From: Dickeya chrysanthemi NCPPB 402
GTDB lineage: Bacteria > Pseudomonadota > Gammaproteobacteria > Enterobacterales > Enterobacteriaceae
NCBI RefSeq assembly: GCF_000406105.1
Contig: NZ_CM001974.1
Location: 3,114,881-3,163,955, forward strand
DNA: 49,075 nt
Reading direction: 5' to 3'
The translations under genes were made by a program, and so were the position numbers. Positions 1 to 9,400 of the stretch are shown piece after piece; the first letter of the stretch is position 1, and every line of letters starts with the position of its first letter. A model generated the notes under the pieces. It did no database searches and had not been told where the DNA came from. It saw nothing but the letters and a program-made list of their open reading frames with translations.

Positions 1-28
1 GGGGGGTGACAGGATGTCTCTCATTTCA

Positions 29-161
29 TCCCGATGAGCTTACTCAAGTCAGTGACTGGGGTGAGCGACAACTCTGCCGGGAGCAGAGTTGAACGCAGCG
101 TGCTGCGGCCCAGGGCCGAGTAGTAAAGCCAACACACCTGCAACGTGAAGTATGACGGGTA
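29..161 (-). repeat. Degenerate copy of dispersed palindromic repeat
   Basis: Read on the minus strand, this begins with a tacccgtcatacttcacgtt-like end and contains the cttgagtaagctcatcggga core, both shared with the copies at 24967-25092 and 38541-38667. About 60 bases (roughly 68-126) are inserted between the two arms. The insert carries a perfect 8-bp stem, aactctgc at 70-77 and gcagagtt at 83-90. The outer arm matching the far end of the other copies is missing. It lies downstream of urtE and may help end the operon transcript. Confidence 0.7.
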
Positions 162-170
162 GCAGAGGGT

Positions 171-869
171 TTAAATCGCCACCAGGTGCCTGACGCCCTG
201 CTGCTCCATCTCGTCACCGCGGCCTCGTTGAATGATCACGCCACGCGACATCACCAGATAGTGATCCGCCAGCTCGGCGGCAAAATCATAAAACTGCTCC
301 ACCAGTAAAATCGCCATATCACCGCGGCGCGCCAGGCTGCGAATAACCGTACCGATTTCTTTAATCACCGACGGTTGAATCCCTTCGGTGGGTTCGTCCA
401 GAATCAGCAGTTGTGGCTTGCAGGCCAACGCCCGCCCGATGGCAAGCTGCTGCTGTTGCCCTCCGGAAAGATCGCCCCCGCGGCGCTGTTTCATTTCCCG
501 CAACACCGGAAACAGTGCGTAGATCTCCTCGGGAACACTTTTCGCCTGGCTCCCCGGGAAACGCGATAGCCCCATCAGCAAATTTTCCTCAACGGTCAGG
601 CGCGGGAAAATCTCTCTGCCTTGCGGTACATACGCAATGCCCTGCTGTACCCGTTGGTGTGGTTTGCTCGAATTTATCAGCCTCCCTTGCCAGTGAAGGG
701 TGCCGGATTTTGCCGGAATGATCCCCATCAGGCATTTCAGCAACGTGGTTTTCCCTACGCCGTTACGCCCCAGAAGACAGGTGATTTCACCGGGCGTCGT
801 TTCAAACGACAGGCCGCGCAAAATGTGGCTGCCACCGTAATATTGATGTAATTCATTAACCTGCAACAT
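171..869 (-). CDS. urtE: Urea ABC transporter ATP-binding subunit UrtE
   Basis: This 232-residue cytoplasmic ATPase is one of two that power the urea importer. Walker A is visible as GRNGVGKTT near residue 35, the ABC signature as LSGGQQQQLAIGRAL near 135, and Walker B as LLILDEPTEGI near 155. The HxxAAT/LivF-type architecture and the position as last gene of an urtABCDE cluster separate it from general branched-chain amino acid LivF proteins. It starts 2 bases after the urtD stop, so the two are probably translationally coupled. It is the promoter-distal end of the urea operon. Confidence 0.93.
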   Translation of the reverse strand: MLQVNELHQYYGGSHILRGLSFETTPGEITCLLGRNGVGKTTLLKCLMGIIPAKSGTLHWQGRLINSSKPHQRVQQGIAYVPQGREIFPRLTVEENLLMGLSRFPGSQAKSVPEEIYALFPVLREMKQRRGGDLSGGQQQQLAIGRALACKPQLLILDEPTEGIQPSVIKEIGTVIRSLARRGDMAILLVEQFYDFAAELADHYLVMSRGVIIQRGRGDEMEQQGVRHLVAI

Positions 870-871
870 AT

Positions 872-1663
872 TCAGCGCCCCAGATAAACATCGATGACCT
901 GCTCATTCGCCTGTACTTCACGCAGCGAACCTTCCGCCAGTACTTGCCCCTGATGCAGAACCGTGACGTGATCGGCAATCGTTTCCACAAACCCCATATC
1001 ATGTTCAACCACCATCAGCGAATGCGTGCCCGCCAGCGTGCGGAACAGCTCGGCGATGTAGTCGGTTTCCGCATCAGTCAGCCCGGCGGCCGGTTCGTCG
1101 AGCAGCAGGAGGTGGGGTTCCTGTACCAGCAACATGCCGATTTCAAGAAACTGCTTTTGCCCATGCGACAGCAAACCCGATGGGCGATGACGGTGCTCCG
1201 TCAACCGGAGCAGTTGCAGTACTTCGTCAATGCGATCCCGTTGTTCGCCACTCAGTTTCGCCTTCAGGCTGGCCCAGACCGATTTATCCATTTTCTGCGC
1301 GATTTCCAGGTTTTCCATCACGCTTAGCGCTTCAAAAACGGTCGGTTTCTGAAACTTACGCCCAATTCCGGCGCGGGCGATATCGACCGATGACATCCCC
1401 ACCAGATCGACAGTCTGGTCGTAAAATACCTTGCCGCTGTCCGGGCGTGTTTTACCGGTGATGACATCCATCAACGTCGTTTTACCCGCCCCATTCGGCC
1501 CGATGACGCAGCGCAGTTCCCCGACGCCGATCGACAACGACAGATCCGTCAGCGCACGAAACGCATCGAACGTGACGTTAATATTCTCAAGCTGCAATAC
1601 CGGATCGGTGATGGTGCGATAGCGATCCTGACGCTGCGGCTGGGTATACAGTGAATCAGTCAT
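872..1663 (-). CDS. urtD: Urea ABC transporter ATP-binding subunit UrtD
   Basis: Second ATPase of the urea importer (263 residues from the chosen start). It has Walker A GPNGAGKTT, an atypical signature LLSHGQKQFLEIG and Walker B LLLLDEPAAGL; the SHGQ signature is characteristic of UrtD/LivG-type subunits. An in-frame upstream ATG at 1687 would give 271 residues. The start at 1663 is preferred because CGGAGGAAAG sits directly upstream of it. With that start the gene overlaps the end of urtC by 8 bases, consistent with coupled translation. Confidence 0.92.
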   Translation of the reverse strand: MTDSLYTQPQRQDRYRTITDPVLQLENINVTFDAFRALTDLSLSIGVGELRCVIGPNGAGKTTLMDVITGKTRPDSGKVFYDQTVDLVGMSSVDIARAGIGRKFQKPTVFEALSVMENLEIAQKMDKSVWASLKAKLSGEQRDRIDEVLQLLRLTEHRHRPSGLLSHGQKQFLEIGMLLVQEPHLLLLDEPAAGLTDAETDYIAELFRTLAGTHSLMVVEHDMGFVETIADHVTVLHQGQVLAEGSLREVQANEQVIDVYLGR

Positions 1664-2732
1664 CTTTCCTCCGTTTGAGCACGCCAATCACACCCCGCGG
1701 CAGGAACAGCGTGACCAGAATAAACATTAGCCCGAGGAAAAAGAGCCAGAAATCCGGAAATGCCACGGTAAACCAGCTCTTGGCGCCGTTGACAATACCC
1801 GCGCCGAGGATCGGCCCGACCAGCGAACCACGCCCGCCGAGTGCCACCCAGATGGCCGCTTCGATGGAGTTGGTCGGCGACATTTCGCTCGGGTTGATAA
1901 TCCCCACCTGTGGCACATACAGCGCGCCGGCCAATCCGCACAGTACGGCCGATAAGGTCCAGACAAACAGCTTGAACCCCATCGGGTCGTATCCGCAGAA
2001 CATCAGCCGGTTTTCCGCATCGCGCACGGCGGTGAGTACGCGACCAAACTTGCTACGCGTCAGCCACATACAGGTCACCAGTGAGAGCGCCAGCAACAGT
2101 ACGGTGGCGATGAACAGGCCAATGCGCGTCGCCGTGGCCGATACCGGGAAACCCAGCAACGTGGTGAAACCGGTAAAGCCGTTGTTGCCGCCAAGGCCGG
2201 TTTCGTTACGGAAAAACAGCAGCATACCGGCGTAGGTCAACGCCTGGGTCATAATGGAGAAATAGACGTCTTTGATACGCGAGCGAAAGGCAAAGTAACC
2301 AAACAGCAGCGCCAGCAGGCCGGGGACCAGTATGATCAGGCATAACGCCCAGGCGAAATGCTGTGTCCCGGTCCAGAACCACGGTAATTCCGTCCACGAC
2401 AGGAACGACATAAACGCCGGTAGCCCGTCGCCGGCGGCCTGACGCATCAGGTACATGCCCATCGCATAGCCGCCGAGCGCGAAAAACAGGCCGTGCCCCA
2501 GCGATAATAACCCCGCATAGCCCCACACCAAATCCAGCGCGACCGCCACAACCGCATAGCAGAGGATTTTCCCTATCAACGTCAGTGTGTAGGTGGAGAT
2601 AGCCAGCGGGTTCTCTGCCGGCAACAAGGCGCAAAACGGCAGCACGACCAGCGCCGCCAGAATCAGCGATGCCAGCGAGCCGGTCAGGCGCGGGGCGCGT
2701 TGGGCCATCGTTACGGTGATAGGTTGGCTCAT
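1656..2732 (-). CDS. urtC: Urea ABC transporter permease UrtC
   Basis: LivM-type inner-membrane permease of 358 residues with about ten hydrophobic segments. It forms the urea translocation pore together with UrtB. The conserved block around ALDLVWGYAGLLSLGHG (near residue 65) and the LGGRGSLVGPILGAG motif (near 295) are typical of UrtC. Its start overlaps the urtB stop by one base (TGATG), and it is followed by urtD with a short overlap. Family membership is clear; substrate assignment to urea rests on the neighbouring urea carboxylase and allophanate hydrolase. Confidence 0.93.
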   Translation of the reverse strand: MSQPITVTMAQRAPRLTGSLASLILAALVVLPFCALLPAENPLAISTYTLTLIGKILCYAVVAVALDLVWGYAGLLSLGHGLFFALGGYAMGMYLMRQAAGDGLPAFMSFLSWTELPWFWTGTQHFAWALCLIILVPGLLALLFGYFAFRSRIKDVYFSIMTQALTYAGMLLFFRNETGLGGNNGFTGFTTLLGFPVSATATRIGLFIATVLLLALSLVTCMWLTRSKFGRVLTAVRDAENRLMFCGYDPMGFKLFVWTLSAVLCGLAGALYVPQVGIINPSEMSPTNSIEAAIWVALGGRGSLVGPILGAGIVNGAKSWFTVAFPDFWLFFLGLMFILVTLFLPRGVIGVLKRRKDD

Positions 2733-4309
2733 CAGTCAATTACCCGCCCTTTGAATGCAAACAATCCTTGCGGCCGTTTCTGAATAAACAGCACGATCAA
2801 GACCAAAATGGCGATTTTTCCCAGCACGGCGCCCATTTGCGGCTCCAGTACTTTATTCAGTACGCCGAGCCCCAGCGCCGCGACCACCGTACCCGCCAGT
2901 TGCCCTACGCCGCCGGTCACCACCACCAGAAAGGAGTCGATGATGTACCCCTGCCCTAACTCCGGCCCGACGTTGCCCAACTGCGACAACGCCACCCCGC
3001 CCAGCCCGGCGATGCCGGAACCTAAACCGAAAGCCAGCATATCAACGCGCCCGGTCGGCACGCCGCAGCAGTCCGCCATCCGCCGGTTTTGCGTCACGGC
3101 ACGCACGTTCATGCCCAGCCGGGTTTTGTTGAGCAATAGCCAGGTCAAAATCAAAACGCCGACGACAAAAATAATCACCGCGATACGGTTATACGGCAGC
3201 ACCAGATTGGGCAGCGCCGACCAGCCGCCGGAGAGCCAGCCGGGGTTGGCGACTTCGAGGTTCTGCGTGCCGAACAGCACCCGTACCAGTTGAATCAGCA
3301 TCAGGCTGATCCCCCAGGTGGCGAGCAGGGTTTCCAGCGGCCTGCCATAAAGGTGGCGAATGACGGTACGCTCAAGCACCATCCCCACGGCGGCAGTGAT
3401 AAAAAAGGCTACCGGGAGTGCCACCAGCGGGTAGAGCGCCAGCCAGTCAGGCAACAGACGCTGGAACAAATTCTGTACCAGCCAGGTAGAGTACGCCCCG
3501 AGCATCAGCATTTCGCCGTGAGCCATATTGATAACACCCAGCAGGCCGTAGGTTATCGCCAGCCCCAACGCCGCCAGCAGCAGAATCGACCCCAGCGAGA
3601 GACCGCTAAACGCCTGCCCCAGCCAGTCGCCCCATCTCAGACGCTGTTGCACCTGCTTCAGGCTGGCGACGGCGGCGGCGCGCACGGCGGCATCCGGCTC
3701 ATTTTGCGGTTGCGTTAACCGCATCAGGCTGGCCTGCACCTGCGGATCGCTGGCTTCGCCAAGCCGTTTTACCGCCTGCAAACGCACCTCGGCCCGGCTG
3801 TCGGAAAGTTGTAAGTTCGCCACCGTGATGGCGATAGCGGTATGGACGCGCTCGTTTTGCTCCACCGCCAACCGCTGGGTGAGAAACGACAGTTGCTCGG
3901 CCTGCGCATTGTTTTGTAGCTGAAACGCCGCCCGCAACCGCACGCCGTCGTCCTGGCTCACCAGTTGATGCGCCGCCAGCGCACTGGCGACCAATCCCCG
4001 AATGCGGTTATTCATAAACACTTTTTTGGTTGCGCCGACTGGCGCGGCATCGCCTTCCAGCGGCACCGGTTTGCCGTCCTGTTCGGTAAACAGTTGGCCA
4101 TTCAGGTCCGCAACGACGGATTCATCATTCAGCGCCTGCAATAACGGCAACCGCGATGCTTCCGGTGCGGCCGACCACTGCTGAAGCAACTGCGCCTGCC
4201 GGGTGCGGCTGGCCTGGCCGTAGTCGGCGGCCGGACCGGCCTGTGCTGCTGCGGTCAGCAGCAGGCCGCTAACAAAAAGGAGAAAGCCCAAAGCCGGGAA
4301 TCGTTTCAT
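2732..4309 (-). CDS. urtB: Urea ABC transporter permease UrtB
   Basis: LivH-type permease of 525 residues. Residues 1-24 are a signal peptide (hydrophobic LGFLLFVSGLLLTAAAQA). An alpha-helical, HEAT-like extracytoplasmic domain of roughly 200 residues follows, and the membrane domain begins around residue 235 (SLGSILLLAALGLAITYGLL). The long N-terminal extension is normal for proteobacterial UrtB and distinguishes it from the shorter LivH. The motif INMAHGEMLMLGAY is the LivH/UrtB hallmark. It lies 94 bases downstream of urtA, with a strong hairpin in the gap, and overlaps urtC by one base. Confidence 0.93.
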   Translation of the reverse strand: MKRFPALGFLLFVSGLLLTAAAQAGPAADYGQASRTRQAQLLQQWSAAPEASRLPLLQALNDESVVADLNGQLFTEQDGKPVPLEGDAAPVGATKKVFMNNRIRGLVASALAAHQLVSQDDGVRLRAAFQLQNNAQAEQLSFLTQRLAVEQNERVHTAIAITVANLQLSDSRAEVRLQAVKRLGEASDPQVQASLMRLTQPQNEPDAAVRAAAVASLKQVQQRLRWGDWLGQAFSGLSLGSILLLAALGLAITYGLLGVINMAHGEMLMLGAYSTWLVQNLFQRLLPDWLALYPLVALPVAFFITAAVGMVLERTVIRHLYGRPLETLLATWGISLMLIQLVRVLFGTQNLEVANPGWLSGGWSALPNLVLPYNRIAVIIFVVGVLILTWLLLNKTRLGMNVRAVTQNRRMADCCGVPTGRVDMLAFGLGSGIAGLGGVALSQLGNVGPELGQGYIIDSFLVVVTGGVGQLAGTVVAALGLGVLNKVLEPQMGAVLGKIAILVLIVLFIQKRPQGLFAFKGRVID

Positions 4310-4360
4310 GGTGTCGGTGTCTTTTGATGGTTATCCGGCCTGGCCGGCACATTCAACCAC

Positions 4361-4389
4361 TGACAGGGGCGGCCAGGCTGCCCCTGTCA
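4361..4389 (-). promoter_or_regulatory. Intercistronic hairpin between urtA and urtB
   Basis: A perfect 10-bp inverted repeat, tgacaggggc (4361-4370) and gcccctgtca (4380-4389), surrounds a 9-base loop. No T-run follows on the minus strand, so a classic terminator is unlikely. Such hairpins after binding-protein genes often stabilise the upstream message or partly attenuate readthrough, letting UrtA outnumber the membrane subunits. That role is inference. Confidence 0.65.
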
Positions 4390-4403
4390 CGGAGCGCACG
4401 GGT

Positions 4404-5675
4404 TTATTTACCGCCGGTTTTCACCGGGTAATCCGGCTTTTTGTCATTGCCGGCGATGTACGGGCTCCATGGCTGAGCGCGCACCGGTTTATCGGTCTGC
4501 CACACGACGTTGAACTGGCCGTTCTCTTCGATTTCACCAATCATCACCGGTTTATGTAAGTGGTGGTTGGTGGCATCCATGGTCAGGGTGAAACCGCTCG
4601 GCGCGGCAAATGTCTGCCCGGCCATCGCCGCCCGTACTTTATCGACGTCGGTAGTGCCGGCTTTTTCGACCGCCTGCGCCCATAGATGAATACCGACGTA
4701 AGTCGCTTCCATCGGGTCGTTGGTCACGACGCTATCGGCATTCGGCAGTTTGTGCGCTTTGGCGTAAGCGCGGTAATCGGCAACAAACTTCGTGTTGACC
4801 GGGCTGCTCACCGACTCAAAGTAGTTCCACGCCGCCAGATGGCCGACCAGCGGTTTGGCGTCGATCCCGCGGAGTTCTTCTTCCCCTACCGAGAAGGCGA
4901 CCACCGGGACATCGGTCGCTTTAATGCCCTGATTAGCCAGCTCTTTATAGAACGGGACGTTGGAATCGCCGTTAATGGTGGAGATCACCGCCGTTTTACC
5001 GCCTGCGGAGAATTTCTTGATATTGGCAACGATGGTCTGATAGTCGCTGTAACCAAACGGGGTGTAGACTTCTTCGATGTCTTTATCCTGAACGCCCTTA
5101 GCGTGCAGGAACGCTCTCAGGATCTTGTTGGTGGTGCGCGGATAGACATAGTCGGTGCCCAGCAGGAAGAAACGTTTTGCCCCGCCACCGTCTTCACTCA
5201 TCATGTATTCCACCGCCGGGATCGCCTGCTGGTTAGGCGCAGCACCGGTGTAGAACACGTTCGGCGACATCTCCTCGCCTTCATACTGCACCGGATAGAA
5301 CAGCAAACCGTTCAGCTCTTCAAACACCGGCAGTACCGATTTACGCGATACCGACGTCCAGCAGCCAAACACCACGGCGGTTTTGTCCTGCGTCAGCAAC
5401 TGGCGGGCTTTTTCCGCAAACAACGGCCAGTTAGAAGCGGGATCGACCACCACCGGCTCCAGTTTTTTACCCAACACGCCGCCTTTGGCATTGATTTCAT
5501 CAATGGTCATCAGCGCCACGTCTTTTAACGGCGTTTCCGAGATAGCCATGGTGCCGGATAAGGAGTGCATGATCCCCACTTTGATGGTGTCGGCAGCGGT
5601 TGCCTGCAAAGAAAAGCCCATGCTCAAAAAGGTGGCGGACAGGGCAAATGCTTTCAGTAAAGAACGTCTTTTCAT
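4404..5675 (-). CDS. urtA: Urea ABC transporter substrate-binding protein UrtA
   Basis: Periplasmic type I binding protein of 423 residues that captures urea for UrtBCDE. The N-terminus MKRRSLLKAFALS carries an RRxLLK motif before a hydrophobic stretch and an AxA cleavage region (QATAADTIKVG), so export could be by Tat or Sec. Hallmarks include KVGIMHSLSGTMAISETPLKD and GCWTSVSRKSVLPVFE, which are UrtA-like rather than LivJ-like. A ribosome site AGGGG lies about 7 bases before the ATG. It sits 64 bases after the GntR regulator in the same direction. Confidence 0.95.
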   Translation of the reverse strand: MKRRSLLKAFALSATFLSMGFSLQATAADTIKVGIMHSLSGTMAISETPLKDVALMTIDEINAKGGVLGKKLEPVVVDPASNWPLFAEKARQLLTQDKTAVVFGCWTSVSRKSVLPVFEELNGLLFYPVQYEGEEMSPNVFYTGAAPNQQAIPAVEYMMSEDGGGAKRFFLLGTDYVYPRTTNKILRAFLHAKGVQDKDIEEVYTPFGYSDYQTIVANIKKFSAGGKTAVISTINGDSNVPFYKELANQGIKATDVPVVAFSVGEEELRGIDAKPLVGHLAAWNYFESVSSPVNTKFVADYRAYAKAHKLPNADSVVTNDPMEATYVGIHLWAQAVEKAGTTDVDKVRAAMAGQTFAAPSGFTLTMDATNHHLHKPVMIGEIEENGQFNVVWQTDKPVRAQPWSPYIAGNDKKPDYPVKTGGK

Positions 5676-5739
5676 TACAAAACCCCTGGTTGATGTTGAT
5701 GTATGACGATTCCCCGCCCTACGACGGGATGGACCATGA

Positions 5740-6441
5740 CTACGATGAAACGGGTTGTAAACTGGCCTGCTGGAGCATGTGTAAGGTGATTTTCCTGACC
5801 TCGGCTTTGCTCTGGGAAATGTGCCCGGTCAGCATGCGCTGCGCCTCCTCTGTCTGTTGTTGCAGGATCGCCTGTAAAATCCGGGCGTGTTCGTTGTAAG
5901 TCGCCTCCACCCGGTCTTCACGGGTGAAATCAAGGTGACGAATGATGCGCATCTTCTCGGTTAGCTCCACATGAACGCGCGTCATTTCACTGTTACCGCC
6001 GGCGCTGACCAGCGTGGTGTGAAAACGCTCATCCTGCTGCGATAACGCTTTGCCCGGCGCCATACGCGGCGCATCAATCCAGAAGTCGACCAGAGGCGCC
6101 AGATGTTCCGAGCAGACGCCGGGCGGCATACCGCACAGGCGTCTTACCGCTTCCCGCTCCAGCACGATACGAAAGTCATACAGCGCCTCGAAATAATTGA
6201 AATCAAAAGGCTTTACCTGCCATCCACTGCGGGAATAAACCTGTACGTAGCCTTCATGCTCCAGCCAGAACAACGCCTGACGCACCGGAGTACGGCTGGC
6301 GGACATCCGCTCGGAGATGTCGTTTTCGCTGAAATGCGCGCCGGGCATGAGGCGAAACTCGAAGATGTCGTTTTTCAGCTCATGGTAGATGCGCTCCGCC
6401 AGCCCCACCGGGCGTTTTTTTCGGCTTGTTTCGTTCATCAT
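5740..6441 (-). CDS. GntR-family (FCD) transcriptional regulator in urea operon
   Basis: DNA-binding regulator of about 233 residues. The N-terminal winged helix contains SENDISERMSASRTPVRQAL, the usual GntR recognition region. The C-terminal FCD domain has the expected metal or ligand-binding acidic and histidine positions (DERFH, NEHARIL, GHISQSK). The start at 6441 is chosen because CGGAGGAACCG precedes tandem ATGs; a longer frame opens at 6465 inside urea carboxylase. Lying between the catabolic and transporter genes, it probably senses urea, allophanate or a related compound and controls this operon. The ligand is not deducible from sequence. Confidence 0.9.
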   Translation of the reverse strand: MMNETSRKKRPVGLAERIYHELKNDIFEFRLMPGAHFSENDISERMSASRTPVRQALFWLEHEGYVQVYSRSGWQVKPFDFNYFEALYDFRIVLEREAVRRLCGMPPGVCSEHLAPLVDFWIDAPRMAPGKALSQQDERFHTTLVSAGGNSEMTRVHVELTEKMRIIRHLDFTREDRVEATYNEHARILQAILQQQTEEAQRMLTGHISQSKAEVRKITLHMLQQASLQPVSS

Positions 6442-6452
6442 CGGTTCCTCCG

Positions 6453-9400
6453 TTATTCCAGCCACAGCAGCGCGTCGCCGGGGCTGACCGGGCGACCGGG
6501 CTGGCAGGCAATGCGTTTGACTTTGCCGCTTTGCGGCGCGTTAATCGCCAGTTCCATTTTCATCGCCTCGACGATGATCAGCGGCTGACCGGCATCAACC
6601 TGGCTCCCCGGCGTGACCAGCACCTTCCAGACGTTGCCGTTCATGTCGGCACGTACCGGCAACGCCTCGTCGTCGGCAACCTCCACCGTGTCGGGGACTG
6701 GGGTTTCCAGCACGGCCTGATCGTCCTGCTGCCAGCGTTCGACTTCAGCCTCAAAAGCGGCGGCCTGACGGGTACGAAAATCCGCGATGTCTGCCGCATG
6801 GGTGTGCAGGAATTGCAGATGCGCCTGAAAATCAAACACCGTCTCTTCGATCCGGATAGCCGCGCGTCCTTCACGGAAATCATCACGTAACCGATTCAGT
6901 TCCGCTTCGCTCACCGGATAGAAACGGACCTGATCAAAGAAGCGCAACAACCAAGGCTCCCCGGCCTGAAACTGTTCGTTTTTCAGGAATTTGTTCCAGA
7001 TAGGCAATGTCCGCCCCACCAGTTGATAGCCACCGGGAGAATCCATGCCATAGATGCACATGTACATCCCGCCGATGCCTACCGTGCCTTCTGCGGTAAA
7101 GGTGCGCGCCGGGTTATATTTCGAACTCAGCAGGCGATGGCGCGGATCGACCGGTACGGCGCACGGCGCGCCGAGATAGACGTCACCCAGCCCCAGAATC
7201 AGGTAGCTGGCGTCAAACAAGGTCTGTTTTACCGCATCGCGACTGGCTAACCCATTGATGCGTTGGATAAAGTCAACGTTATTCGGCAGCCACGGCGCAC
7301 TGACGCGCACCGTGTCTTGATAGCGGCTGACGGCATCGAGCGTGGCGCTGTCTTCAAACGCCATCGGCATGTGAACAATACGCGACGGCACCTTCATCTG
7401 GCTGACGTCGCCAATGCGCATCTCAAGCTCCAGCAGTAACGTCACCAGCGCCGACTGGCTAATTTGCCGGCTGTCGTAGCGAACTTGCAGCGAACGTACG
7501 CCGGGAGACAGCTCCTTCACACCCGGATGCGCCCGCGTGCGCAGTTGTTCCATCAACAGGTGAACACGCAAACGCAACGCCAGATCCAGCACGTTATCGC
7601 CGTACTCAATCAGAAGGTAGTTATCCCCGGCCTGGCGATAGACAATCGCCGGGGCTGCGGCGGTAGCAGGCAGCGATACCAGCGCCGCCGCCGAAACACC
7701 GTCACGATCAGCCAGAGAGGGCGCGGCGAACGCGGCGACGCGACCGGCGTTCAACGTCGTAATGCAGTGCTCCTGCGCGTGTTCCAGTGCAACCGCCTCT
7801 TCTACGCTTATCGGGTAGAAACGAATTCGATCGCCGGGTTTCACCTGCCCGACTTTCCACAACTCCGCTTTGGCGATAGTCACCGGGCAGACGAAGCCGC
7901 CGAGGCTTGGGCCGTCGCGCGTCAGGATCACCGGAAAATCGCCGGTGAAGTTAATCGCCCCTATTGCGTATTCGCAGTCGTGCACGTTCGAGGGGTGCAG
8001 ACCCGCCTCGCCGCCGTTCGGACGCGTCCAGCTCGGTTTCGGCCCAACCAGCCGAACGCCGAGGCGGTTGGAGTTGTAATGAACTTGCCAGTCGCTGGCG
8101 AAAAACGCGTCGATCGCCGCCGGAGTAAAGAAATCCGGTGCGCCGTGCGGCCCGTACAGCACCCCGATGCGCCACGCCTCGCCATACGTCGGGATCAACG
8201 ATGCCGGCAGCGCTTGCGGTTCGCTCACCGGTGCCGGTGTGGTACAGGCAGCCCGCTCAGGATGTGAGATCGGCAGCAAATCCGCCACGTTCAGCGTACG
8301 CCCGGCGTGGCCGCCGAACTGCCCCAGCGCAAAGGTGGAGCGGCTGCCTAAGTACTCCGGCACGTCGAGACCATTGCGCACTGCCAGATAAGCGCGGCAT
8401 CCGCGCAGCGCGCGCCCCAGCGCCAGCGTCTGCCCCACCGTCACACTCACCGGCTGCCACAGCGGCACCGCCTCGCCATCAAGCGTGGCCTGGCAATCCG
8501 CCCCGGTCAGCGCGATCAACGCGTCGCTGTGGAACAACAATTCCGGGCCTTGCAGGGTGAACTCCAGCCCTGCCGCCGCCTCATGGTTGCCGACGATGCG
8601 GTTGGCGAGGCGGAAAGCGAAATCATCCATCGGGCCGGACGGCGGTACGCCGATATCCCAATAGCCCAGACGCCCCGGATAATCCTGAATACTGCTCCAG
8701 GTGCCGGGCTGGATCACCTCAATCACCGCCGAGCGGGCGATAACACCATCGAGCATCCGCGTCCAGACACGCCCATGCTGAAAGGCATCGCCGGCGGTAA
8801 TTTGACGCAGATAATCCAGATTGGTGGTAATACCGTGCAAACGGGTGGCATCAAGCGCCGCCTGTAGTTTTGCCAGCGCTTCTGCGCGGTCCGCGCCATG
8901 TACAATCAGTTTGGCGATCATCGGGTCGTAAAACGCCGACACCTCGCTGCCGGTCGTCACGCCGGTGTCTATGCGTACCCCCGCCGGGAAAGCCACTTCG
9001 GTTAATACACCGGGGCTTGGCTGGAAGTTCTTCAGCGGATTTTCGGCGTAGAGGCGCACCTCAATGGCCGCCCCTTGCGGCGCTTGTTTCAGACGCGCCC
9101 AGTCGATGGGCTCATCCGCAGCGACGCGCAGCATACATTCCACCAGATCCAGCCCGGTCACGCACTCGGTGACCGGATGCTCAACCTGCAAGCGGGTGTT
9201 CACTTCGAGAAAATAGAACGCGTCCTGCCCGGCGTCGTAGATAAATTCCACCGTTCCGGCGCTGCGATAATTCACCAATGCGCCCAGTTGCATCGCCGCG
9301 CGCAGCAACGCTTCGCGGGTCGCCGCAGGCAGATGCGGCGCCGGGCTCTCCTCCACCACTTTTTGGTTACGACGCTGCAAAGAACAGTCCCGCTCGCCAA

